64,000 nucleotides of DNA from Bifidobacterium gallicum DSM 20093 = LMG 11596. GTDB taxonomy: Bacteria; Actinomycetota; Actinomycetes; Actinomycetales; Bifidobacteriaceae. Of this stretch, positions 27,878 through 36,130 are shown in pieces. The notes under the pieces are model-generated. The model had not been told where the DNA came from and did no database searches. It saw only the letters and a list, made by a program, of their open reading frames with translations. The position numbers were made by a program, and so were the translations under genes. The stretch is taken from assembly GCF_000741205.1 (NCBI RefSeq), contig NZ_JGYW01000008.1, positions 1 to 64,000 of the forward strand, read 5' to 3'. The first letter of the stretch is position 1. Each line of letters begins with the position of its first letter.

Positions 27878-28687
27878 ATGCCAGCTATGCTCATTGCCTT
27901 GGAAAAAGTGTTCCTGTGGTTCCTGTTCTACTCATTTGTGGGGTGGCTCTGGGAAACCTGCCTGAACATCGTCATGAAGAAACGCTTCGTCGATCGCGGT
28001 ATGCTCAACGGACCGTTATGCCCGATTTACGGATTTGGCGCGATGATCGTGATCTTCGCGCTGGCCGATGAACACGTGTGGTACGTTGTGTTCCTGTCGA
28101 GCGGCGTACTCGCCTGCACACTCGAATACGTGACCTCATGGGGCATAGAAAAACTGTTCCATGTGCGCTTCTGGGACTACACGAACAAACCGTTCAACAT
28201 CAACGGCCGCGTCTACCTCAACGGATTCCTGTTCTTCGGTCTTGGCGCCACCGTCGTCAAAGAATGGGTGCAGCCGCAAGTCATGCATGTGCTAGACATG
28301 TGGACGCCACTGGCATTGACGATCACCAGCGGCATTCTGCTGGCGATCTTGCTCGTCGACTTCACGATCACACTGGCCGGCCTGATCAACATGAACAGCC
28401 GACTCGGCCATGTGGAACAAGACATCAAAAACCTCAAGAAACAAGAAATCAGCGTGCTCGACGTGGGCATCAACGACACGGACGCGCGACTGGCCGCACT
28501 CGAACAAACCGTCAAACACACGTTCTCGTATCAGCAGCGCCGCCTGATCCGCGCCTACCCGAAATTGCAAAGCACACAGCATTCGTTGCAACTCATTGAA
28601 CAAACACGCGACTTGCTGATGAAGAAAATCCCTAAAAACATTGCCCCCAGCGCTCATCGCAACGCCAAGGGCAACGCAACCAAATAA
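27878..28687 (+). CDS. CmpB-type putative ABC-transporter permease (membrane protein)
   Basis: 269 residues. Starts LEKVFLWFLFYSFVGWLWETCLNI, then RGMLNGPLCPIYGFGAM, the signature of the ABC_trans_CmpB family (PF06541), with five or so membrane helices and a coiled-coil C-terminal tail (HVEQDIKNLKKQEISVL). No ATPase or binding protein gene is nearby, so a transport role is unproven. The start is either ATG 27878 or ATG 27887; neither has a clear ribosome site. Confidence 0.75.
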   Translation: MPAMLIALEKVFLWFLFYSFVGWLWETCLNIVMKKRFVDRGMLNGPLCPIYGFGAMIVIFALADEHVWYVVFLSSGVLACTLEYVTSWGIEKLFHVRFWDYTNKPFNINGRVYLNGFLFFGLGATVVKEWVQPQVMHVLDMWTPLALTITSGILLAILLVDFTITLAGLINMNSRLGHVEQDIKNLKKQEISVLDVGINDTDARLAALEQTVKHTFSYQQRRLIRAYPKLQSTQHSLQLIEQTRDLLMKKIPKNIAPSAHRNAKGNATK

Positions 28688-28701
28688 GCTCCGATCGGTA
28701 A

Positions 28702-29892
28702 TCAGCGGCCATAGACTTCGGTCACAAACCTGCGCAATGCAGGAATGGCCGCTTCCACCTTGGACGTATCAAGGCAGAACGACATGCGCACATAGCCAGG
28801 CATGCCAAACGAATCGCTCGGCACCATGAACAAGTCATAATGCATGGCCTTTTCACAGAACGCATTCGCATCGTCTTCAAGCGCCTTGGGGAACATGTAG
28901 AACGTGCCACCAGGACGCACCACTTCAAAACCAAGCTCAATCAACGTGTCGTACAGCAGCTCCATGTTCTTGCCATACACAGCCAAATCAGCCGTTTCAT
29001 CAATCACACGGGCTACAGCGCGCTGAATCGACGCACCCGGGCAATTATGCCCAGTGCAACGTGAAATTTGCGTGAACATCGGGCCGAAAATGTCAGCCTG
29101 CTCAGCCTTGGGATTCACAGCCACATAACCGATGCGCTCGCCTGGCAGCGACAACGACTTCGAGAACGAATAGCAGCTCAACGTGTTGTCGTAGAACTTG
29201 CTCGGATACGGCTGCTCGGCACCATCGAACGTGATCTCGCGATACGGTTCATCAGAAATCAAGAAGATCGCATGCCCGTATTCCTCTTGCTTGGCACGCA
29301 TCAAATCAGCCAAACGCTGCAATGTGGCAGCCGAATACACAGCGCCCGACGGATTGTTCGGCGTATTAATCAGGATGGCCTGCACGTTCGGATTCATCGC
29401 CTGCTCAAGTGCCGCAAAATCAATCTGGAAATCCTTGGGATCGCAAGGCAACACGGTCAACGTCAGCCCGGCGGCCTCGCTGTATGGGCGGTATTCGGGG
29501 AAATACGGCGCAAACGTGATCATCTCGTCACCGGGCTTCGTCACAGCGCGGAACGCATGCGCCAACGCAGCCGTGGCACCCGAAGTGGGATAGATGTGGC
29601 TGGGCTCATAATCCATCCCAAACCGGCGGTTCAACGAATCAGCCACCGCCTGCGTGAACACGGGAAGGCCAGTGGACGGGCTGTAGCCATGCAACGCGAT
29701 CGGTGACTCGGTTTCATACAAGTCAATCATCGCTTCGGTAAAGTCATGGGTGGTCGGAACGCTCGGGTTGCCAATCGAGAAATCAAACACATGCTGCTCG
29801 CCAACCTCAGCACGACGGGCCGCAGCGCGCTCGCTGATCGCGCGAATGACGGAACGTTCCTTCAGCATGTCTACATAATGCTCGTTAATCAT
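28702..29892 (-). CDS. PLP-dependent class I/II aminotransferase
   Basis: 396 residues. The PLP lysine is in YSFSKSLSLPGERIGY near residue 240, with NTPNNPSG near 170 and the C-terminal arginine in GYVRMSFC. These fit aspartate-aminotransferase-like enzymes (subgroup I gamma type). The amino donor cannot be told. ATG 29892 follows GAAGGAGAG. Ends 14 bp from the end of the convergent CmpB-like gene. Confidence 0.88.
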   Translation of the reverse strand: MINEHYVDMLKERSVIRAISERAAARRAEVGEQHVFDFSIGNPSVPTTHDFTEAMIDLYETESPIALHGYSPSTGLPVFTQAVADSLNRRFGMDYEPSHIYPTSGATAALAHAFRAVTKPGDEMITFAPYFPEYRPYSEAAGLTLTVLPCDPKDFQIDFAALEQAMNPNVQAILINTPNNPSGAVYSAATLQRLADLMRAKQEEYGHAIFLISDEPYREITFDGAEQPYPSKFYDNTLSCYSFSKSLSLPGERIGYVAVNPKAEQADIFGPMFTQISRCTGHNCPGASIQRAVARVIDETADLAVYGKNMELLYDTLIELGFEVVRPGGTFYMFPKALEDDANAFCEKAMHYDLFMVPSDSFGMPGYVRMSFCLDTSKVEAAIPALRRFVTEVYGR

Positions 29893-30599
29893 GGCTCTCC
29901 TTCGCGGACGGCGGGACTTGCTACCTCCATCTTGGCGCAAACGCGGGCACAAGTCCACGGCACTATTCACGAACGTAAACGTACAGCGGCCACGTCACTG
30001 GAGTGTGAACGGGCGGCGCCGCGTTGCGCGGGGTTAATGGGCGTGGCACGGCATAGGTGGGCTGGAATGGACGGGTGACATGGGTGGGCGGATGGACGGG
30101 CTGGTCAGGAAGCGGGGAGAGTGGAGGGGCGGTGTCGTGTGGGGGTGCGGGGACTTGCGGGCGTGGGAGAGAAGGGCGTTGATGATGGTGACGAAAGTGG
30201 GGGTGAAGGCATGAAGGAGCGGGTGTGCGGGACTGGTAAAGAAGCAGGTGTGATGTGGGACTGCGGGGGGCGCGGGAATTTGCGTGAGGGGGGGCGTGGG
30301 GGGAAGGGAGTTGATGATGGGACGAAAGCGGGGTGTGGGCGTGAACTGGCGTGGGTGCGGGTTCGGGAAGGAGTGGGGGTGGCGCAGTGCAGGGTTGCGG
30401 GGGCTTGCGTGCGCAGTTTTGAGGAGTTGATGATCGTGAAGAAAACGAGGGACGGGTGTGTGCATGTGGGCGAGCGTACGGACTCGTGAAATCTCTGTGC
30501 AAGCTGTGAGATAGAGGCGGACACCCCCTTGACATTCCACTAGGATGCTGAACCCTGGGGTCCACGCGAGTTCACAATGACGCAGACTCGTGGGGCGTA
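29893..30599 (+). repeat. Gene-free G-rich region with degenerate long repeats
   Basis: About 700 bp with no credible gene. From 30060 to 30490 the + strand is strongly G-rich with many GGGG runs. GTTGATGATGGTGACGAAAG near 30177, GTTGATGATGGGACGAAAG near 30309 and GTTGATGATCGTGAAGAAAA near 30425 mark three diverged copies of a unit of about 115-132 bp. Open frames here are low-complexity artefacts of the base bias. Confidence 0.6.
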
Positions 30600-30635
30600 A
30601 TGAATGAGAATGTATGCAGACGGAAGGCGAAGAGG

Positions 30636-33128
30636 ATGTTCAATAAGCCAGACAACAGCCAGGCGACCGAGTTGTTCCCGCTACCTGAGCAGGATGAGGG
30701 TGCGAAATATGTGGTGATTCCGGGTCCGCAGAAAGGATATGTGGCGCTGCAGCTGCCCAACGGCGGCCTGCAAATTCTGGCATGGATGAGCGATGACCTG
30801 CGCGTGTATGGCACAGACCAGCCCATTTCCGGCGTTGATGAGGATACGCTGCCGCAGCTGCGCATCGATCCGTGGAGCGGCATCCCGGACACGGGTTCGA
30901 TCCGCGTCTATGATCCCAAGCAGCCCGGGCGCGTGATGACAATCGGCGAATACGCGATCAATGGCGGCAACTATGAGTTCCGCAGCCTCAATGCTGACCT
31001 GGGCGGCGCGATTCAGCGTTCGTTCCCGGTCGCGGAATTCCTGGCGCTCGCGTGGCTGTCGTCGTACTACATTCCGACGCTGCACAACAAGCCTGTTGGC
31101 ATGGGTGCGGGCCGTATGACCGAAGTCTTTGAAGAAATGATGGGCATGCCGCTGCCCGACGCCATTGACATGATGATCTGGAAAGGCGCGACGAACAATC
31201 CCGACGCCACCGACTTCGACCGTTATGTGGCTCGACAGCTCGTGGAAGCCGGTGCAGGCCAGCTGCGCCAGATCGCATCCGAACATGATCTGGGCTTCAC
31301 GCGTCTGGGCACAAAGATGTTCTGGATTTTCAACATCGACGAGCTCGAAGGGCTGCAGCGCGACGTGGCATTGGCCACGGAAGCCGCGATGAACCGGTTG
31401 TCGTTCGTGGATTTGGACGCGCGTGACATTGATGACGAGATGGGCCTGGTCGGCACGGTGAACGAACGTATGGCGTGGAAGTCCACGAGCGACGCGTTGC
31501 ACATGTTCGCCAAGCATGCCAAGTATGTGGAGGGCGCTTCAAAGAGGCCGAACCAGTATTTGTCGGTGTGTGGCGCTGAAGGCATGACGGGTGGCCCGTG
31601 GGATATCAGCACGCGGTTTGCGAACCTGTGCGAGAGCCTCATGTTGATGTTCCGTCTCGAATACCGTTTCGATATTGATCTTGATAACGGTGCGATGGTT
31701 ATCAACTGCACGGTGCCGACGCCGCTGATGTTCCCCGGCAGTGGTCTGACCGACCAAGGCTGGGTGGACCTGCGTGCGCAGCGTCCGGCCCACGCCGCGT
31801 CGTACGCGATGCGTTTGGCCGCGTTGATGGCGCAGATGGCGTTTATGTCAAGCGTGCGTTTGACGAAGGTGACCGTGAACTGCTTGTCGGCCAGCTTGTC
31901 GGGAGACTGCGTGCTGTCGCTTGATTTTGACCGCATGCCGTTCCAGATGGCTACGTTGCATGCGTTGACTTCGGGCGCGCTCGACAATCCTGCGCTCGAC
32001 ACTGATCCGTTGGCCATTTACAACCTGATCAAGCCAAGCAAATACTCGTTGCAGTTCACATCTGACCGTGGACTGGCCCCATGTGAGCCGCTGCCGGTGA
32101 GCCCCACATTCGCGAGCAAGCATCTGCCCGTGTGGGCTGATGAGCGCGAGTTGCCTGCTGCTCTGGCTCGGCTGCTGAGCGCCAAGCGCGTGTGTGAGCT
32201 TGACGTGATGAAGGATGAAGGTTCGGTCTCCGGCAAGGAAATCTGGGATATTTACGAGCAGGCCGAGGATTCGCCAATGACGGCCCAGATGGAACTCGAA
32301 TCAGTGGCGATGCAGCTGGAAAGCGAAGAGATGGATCACACTGATCCCAACGTCAAGCCGCTGTTCTGCGAGCGCCCGCTGATGCGTGCCCTCGTGGCGT
32401 TGGACAATCCGCCGGCCGGCACCACGTATCGCAAGGTGCCTGATGCGTTGTATAACGTGCATTTGCTGCTGGCGCGCATCTACCGTGATACGGGCAATTT
32501 CGAGGCGTCGATTAAGCATTCGCGCCAGGCTCAGGCGCTGTCGCCGACCACTCCGCAGGCGCTTGTGGAAGAAGCTGTGACGCATGTGGATGTGAATGAT
32601 GATTTCTCGACGGCGATTGATTGCTTGATCCGCGCATTGCAGATCGCGTCGATTCCGGCGGATGTGTCGTTCATCTACTATCGTCTGGCGTTTGCCAATT
32701 GGCAGCAGGGCAACCAGAAGGTGGCGTTGGCGTGCTACACGCAGGTGTTGCAGAACAAGAACATGCCGCTCTACCAGTCGGCTGCCCGTGAGGTCAGCCA
32801 GTTGCTTGATGAGATGCATGACTACGACGAGATCATGTCGGTTGCCGAGTCCACGCATGTGCTCAAGAACGCTGGCATTCCGGTGGCTCCGACCTCGCAG
32901 GTGCGTGAGCTGATCGCCAAGTCGGCCATTGGTTTGGTGGATGCGGGCTTCCCGCGTGCAGCCGACGATATGGTCTGGCTGCTGGGCCGCTTCACCGAGG
33001 GTGATGTGATCGCCGCTATCGCCACGTCATTGCGTTGGGGCTGCGGTGAGGAAGTGGCGCCGACCGAGTTCCAGAGCGGTTCGCAAGAGGCTATGCTCGA
33101 TGAGCTCAAGCGCGCGCTTGATCAGTGA
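30636..33128 (+). CDS. Large uncharacterised protein with C-terminal TPR region
   Basis: 830 residues from ATG 30636, where GGAAGG lies upstream; ATG 30600 is an alternative start adding 12 residues. The first 500 residues match no family I know. From about 595 come helical repeats of TPR type (NVHLLLARIYRDTGNFEASIKHSRQAQALSP, then FIYYRLAFANWQQGNQKVALACYTQVLQ). No signal peptide or membrane helix. TPRs point to protein-protein contact. A bidirectional terminator follows. Confidence 0.65.
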   Translation: MFNKPDNSQATELFPLPEQDEGAKYVVIPGPQKGYVALQLPNGGLQILAWMSDDLRVYGTDQPISGVDEDTLPQLRIDPWSGIPDTGSIRVYDPKQPGRVMTIGEYAINGGNYEFRSLNADLGGAIQRSFPVAEFLALAWLSSYYIPTLHNKPVGMGAGRMTEVFEEMMGMPLPDAIDMMIWKGATNNPDATDFDRYVARQLVEAGAGQLRQIASEHDLGFTRLGTKMFWIFNIDELEGLQRDVALATEAAMNRLSFVDLDARDIDDEMGLVGTVNERMAWKSTSDALHMFAKHAKYVEGASKRPNQYLSVCGAEGMTGGPWDISTRFANLCESLMLMFRLEYRFDIDLDNGAMVINCTVPTPLMFPGSGLTDQGWVDLRAQRPAHAASYAMRLAALMAQMAFMSSVRLTKVTVNCLSASLSGDCVLSLDFDRMPFQMATLHALTSGALDNPALDTDPLAIYNLIKPSKYSLQFTSDRGLAPCEPLPVSPTFASKHLPVWADERELPAALARLLSAKRVCELDVMKDEGSVSGKEIWDIYEQAEDSPMTAQMELESVAMQLESEEMDHTDPNVKPLFCERPLMRALVALDNPPAGTTYRKVPDALYNVHLLLARIYRDTGNFEASIKHSRQAQALSPTTPQALVEEAVTHVDVNDDFSTAIDCLIRALQIASIPADVSFIYYRLAFANWQQGNQKVALACYTQVLQNKNMPLYQSAAREVSQLLDEMHDYDEIMSVAESTHVLKNAGIPVAPTSQVRELIAKSAIGLVDAGFPRAADDMVWLLGRFTEGDVIAAIATSLRWGCGEEVAPTEFQSGSQEAMLDELKRALDQ

Positions 33129-33186
33129 GGTGACGCGAATGAGGGTTTGGGCCGTTATGCGGCTTGAGCGGAAATAAATAAAAATG

Positions 33187-33222
33187 AAGGTGGGTACTGC
33201 TTGCTGAAGCGGTACCCACCTT
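33187..33222. terminator. Bidirectional terminator between TPR gene and pfkB-like gene
   Basis: AAGGTGGGTAC pairs with GTACCCACCTT, with inner GCTT/AAGC pairing and loop GCTG. Placed between convergent genes. Confidence 0.85.
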
Positions 33223-33244
33223 TGTTGTTGATGCTGGTGATGGA

Positions 33245-34369
33245 TCAGGCGTGCGATTCGTTGCGGTCGGTGACGAGCGCGTCGGCCTCCTCGAACGTGG
33301 GACAGATCGGGATGCCGTGACGGTTGTGCTGGATCGCGAGCGAGGCGGCGGCGTTCGCGAGCTGGGCGGCCTGCTGCAAGTCCATGCCGTGGGCCAGCGC
33401 CGCGCACAGCGCGCCCGTGTGGCACGGACCAGCCGAGCGGATGTGCGTGCCTTTTGTCTCAAAACCGGGGACGTGCTGGACGTCGTGGCCCACATGCTTG
33501 ATCCACACGCCGTGGCTGCCGCCGCGCAACACGAGCGACGAGCCGAGCGCGTTGCCGAGCTGCTCGCACAGGCTGAACATGCGATCGTCGAAGCCGCCGG
33601 AAATGCGCATGCCGAGCGTCTCGTCGATCGTGATGCCCAGATTGTCGGCCAGTGTTGTGGCCTCCTGACGGTTCATTGACCAGATCGGTTTGGCTGCGGC
33701 GAGCGCGCGCACGGTGTCGATGTCGGCGTCCCCAAGGCGGCTCGTGGGCGTGATGATCAGGCGGAACTGGCGAGCGTCGGGCTGGCTTTCGGGACGGTCG
33801 AGGAAACGGCGGATGCCTTGGGCCGTGCTGTGCAGCAGCGCGACGCCGAGGATGTGGACCACGTCGCCGGTCTCGGGGCGCACGGGATCGTATAGGTGGG
33901 CGTCGGCGATCGTTTCGGCGCCGAAATGCTTGATGTATGTTTTCTTTTCGCCGTCGTTGAGGATGACGCGGTAGCCGTTGTCTTGCTGCGTGCTGACGGG
34001 ACCGATGTGACGGATGCCGGATTCGTGCATGAGTGTGGTGATGTTGTGCGCGAACGGCCCGTCACCCATTGGCGTGGCGATGACGGCCTGCGCGCCCATG
34101 CGCGTGGCCGCTTTGGCGACGGGGAAGCTGCCGCTGATCGCGTTGACGGCCTGCTCGGCGACGGTGAAGTCGCCCGGATGCGGGAACGAGTCGAGCGTGA
34201 GCATTTCGTCAACCCAGATTTGGCCCAGACTGTAGACGGTCGGGACGTGAGGTGCTGGTGCGGGCTGTGCTGGTGCGGGTTGTGTTGTTGCTGCGGCTGC
34301 GGTGGGTTGTGTTGTTGCGGCCTGTGCTGCGGCAGTCTGTTCGGCTGCGCTCGGCTGTGTGTGGTCCAT
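33245..34369 (-). CDS. PfkB-family sugar kinase homologue with altered active site
   Basis: 374 residues. After an Ala/Gln/Pro-rich N-terminal tail of about 40 residues comes a ribokinase-like domain (VTVAEQAVNAISGSFPVAKAATRMGA region and an ADAHLYDP block). In PfkB kinases the second signature is D-T-x-G-A-G-D with a catalytic Asp. Here the matching stretch is R-S-A-G-P-C-H-T-G, so the Asp is His317 and the anion hole is changed. It may be a weak kinase or a non-kinase sugar-binding protein. ATG 34369 follows AGGGA. Confidence 0.72.
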   Translation of the reverse strand: MDHTQPSAAEQTAAAQAATTQPTAAAATTQPAPAQPAPAPHVPTVYSLGQIWVDEMLTLDSFPHPGDFTVAEQAVNAISGSFPVAKAATRMGAQAVIATPMGDGPFAHNITTLMHESGIRHIGPVSTQQDNGYRVILNDGEKKTYIKHFGAETIADAHLYDPVRPETGDVVHILGVALLHSTAQGIRRFLDRPESQPDARQFRLIITPTSRLGDADIDTVRALAAAKPIWSMNRQEATTLADNLGITIDETLGMRISGGFDDRMFSLCEQLGNALGSSLVLRGGSHGVWIKHVGHDVQHVPGFETKGTHIRSAGPCHTGALCAALAHGMDLQQAAQLANAAASLAIQHNRHGIPICPTFEEADALVTDRNESHA

Positions 34370-34849
34370 AATCGTTCCCTTCTGACGATGGTGCACCTGG
34401 CTGGTTCCGTGTCTTGAATCTGCTGGGCGGATTCAAAGAGGTGGAGATGGACGATTCGTCACACCTGTTACGCCACGGACATCCGCGTCACGACGTCTGT
34501 GTTTACCCAAAACCCCTAATTCGAGGATTCATTGCTGAATCTGCACGCAATTGTACTGCATGCGGGGGTGAAGGGGGTAGGAAATTGGGGAATGTTGAAA
34601 TGGAGAAATGGTGAAGCGCGCGGGTGGGGTGGTTGGGGCATGCGGGCTGAGCGTGGTTGGGTGCCTGAGAAACCGTGTCGGGGGCGGTGATGAAGTGCGT
34701 GAAAACCGTTGGCGGATAACGGTTTTTGCGTTTATCCGAGCTGAATTGTACACTTGTGTAGTTGTGTGTTCGCCCATAACCGTGCTTCGTCTTGGTTATC
34801 GGTGTAATGCGCAGACTTGCAAGTCAATAGTAAATGTAGGGAGACCATA
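34370..34849 (+). other. Gene-free control region upstream of rpmB
   Basis: 480 bp. 34540-34700 is G-rich on the + strand, like the 30060-30490 tract. A stem CGGATAA/TTATCCG is at about 34713-34738. Nearer rpmB are short AT-rich segments (TGTACACTTGTGTAG) that may be its promoter, but no confident -10/-35 pair. Confidence 0.4.
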
Positions 34850-35044
34850 ATGTCTGCTCGTTGCGCAGTGTGTGGCAAGGGACCCAAGAGCGGTTTTTCT
34901 GTTACCCACTCTCATATCCGCAATAAGCGCCTCTTCCGCCCGAACCTGCAGCCGGTTCGCACCACGATCGAAGGTGAGAACGTCCGCATTCGCGTGTGCG
35001 CGAAATGCCTCAAGGCTGGCAAGGTCGCTCGCGTGAAGGCCTGA
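34850..35044 (+). CDS. rpmB: Ribosomal protein L28 (zinc-binding type)
   Basis: 64 residues. Four cysteines in two C-x-x-C pairs (CAVCG and CAKC) form a zinc site, the C+ form of L28. [17 protein letters not shown] is the family core. ATG 34850 follows AGGGAGA. Followed by its own terminator. In other bacteria C+ and C- L28 paralogues are used under zinc-rich or zinc-poor conditions; no Zur box was recognised here. Confidence 0.95.
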   Translation: MSARCAVCGKGPKSGFSVTHSHIRNKRLFRPNLQPVRTTIEGENVRIRVCAKCLKAGKVARVKA

Positions 35045-35057
35045 TTGCTAAGCGATA

Positions 35058-35090
35058 AACCCCGGAAGCGATTCGCCTCCGGGGTTCTTT
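35058..35090 (+). terminator. Terminator after rpmB
   Basis: AACCCCGGA...TCCGGGGTT stem with inner GCG/CGC, followed by CTTTC. Confidence 0.85.
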
Positions 35091-35471
35091 CGTATTCGCC
35101 TCCCTTTATCTAGGATGCGTCTCCTCTCTGCAATCCGCCTCCCTTCATCCGTAATCCGTCTCCCAATCCGGCCCAATCCGTTCCTCCAAGTCACCTCACA
35201 ATCTATTTCTTAGAGCTAGTCACATTCCCATAACCTGGCCCACTCCCATAAGCCACCTCCGCAATCCTCTCCTGCGCGCAACGCAACTCCATTTATCCGC
35301 AATCTTTCCCTCCCCACAGTTCAGTCCCGCAGTTCAGCCCGATAATCTGACTTTGCAGCTCATCCCCATAATCCGTACCTCCCATCCGATTCCCGTGATT
35401 TTCCTCAATCCAACCCCAACGTGCCCCACAATCCGCCCCCACGGTTAGCCCCTGGCAATCCGCTCCCCTCC
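35091..35471 (+). repeat. Pyrimidine-rich spacer with CAATCCG repeats
   Basis: About 380 bp with no gene. A degenerate unit like CAATCCGYYYCC recurs about eight times (for example near 35130, 35150, 35166, 35262, 35368, 35428 and 35455). The + strand is rich in C and T. It leads straight into the 53-bp array. Confidence 0.55.
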
Positions 35472-35898
35472 AAACTGCATCTTTCCTGACCAGGTTGGTC
35501 AGGAAAGTAGCGGTTTGGGGGCGAGAATTGCAGTTTTCCTGACCACGCTGGTCAGGAAAGTAGCGGTTTGGGGCTGGAAAGTGCAGTTATTCTTACCAGC
35601 CTGGTCAGGGGAGGTGCATTTTGGGCCGGGGAAGTGCAGTTTTGCTTACCAGCCTGGTAAGGGGAGATGCAGTTTCGGCCTAAAAGTTGCGTTTTTCTTG
35701 ACCGGCCTGGTCAGGAGGGATGCGGTTTCGGGTGGTGAAGTGCGTTTTTCCTGACCGGTCTGGTCAGGTGGGACACAGTTTTGGGTGGGAAAGTGCAGTT
35801 TTGCTGACCAGTTTGGTCAGCAGGGATGCAGTTTTGTCCCGGAAATTGCGTCTTCTCTGACCGCGCTGGTCAGGAGGGACGCGTTTTCGCTTGGAAAC
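35472..35898 (+). repeat. 53-bp palindromic array, eight units
   Basis: Palindrome centres are at 35494, 35547, 35600, 35653, 35706, 35759, 35812 and 35865: seven steps, each exactly 53 bp. Core is TGACCANNNTGGTCA, with variants TTACCA/TGGTAA and an extra G/C change on both flanks in the unit at 35812. Between cores is a second dyad around GATGCAGTTT and AAAGTTGCGT. It fills the gap between rpmB and recG. Confidence 0.95.
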
Positions 35899-36130
35899 TG
35901 TGGCTGGGCTGGCTGGGGTCCGACGCAACGGGATTGCAGTTTGGGTCCACTACTCGCCCTTCCAACGCAACGGACCCCGGCTCGTCCCTCCAACTCACCT
36001 CGTCAGCCGGCTCTCCGGTTCGCCGCTCTTGCCCGCGCTCCAACTTGCCCGCCCCCACCGGTCGGCTCCCGGCTGGACCCCATTCCTGGAGGGCGTGATT
36101 CAGCGGCGTCCAGTGGCTAAGATGGAGCGC

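Noticed and set aside
29963-30565. Pro/His-rich open frames in the G-rich gap
   Set aside because: Produced by strand base bias; three overlapping frames look equally protein-like and none has a start signal.
35472-35898. CRISPR-like reading of the 53-bp arrays
   Set aside because: The sequence between palindromes is conserved within an array rather than unique, the repeat is a palindrome with variable arms, and no cas genes are present.
35515-36120. Open frames crossing the 53-bp arrays
   Set aside because: The 53-bp period shifts frame every unit and no frame is shared between arrays; composition is set by the repeats.
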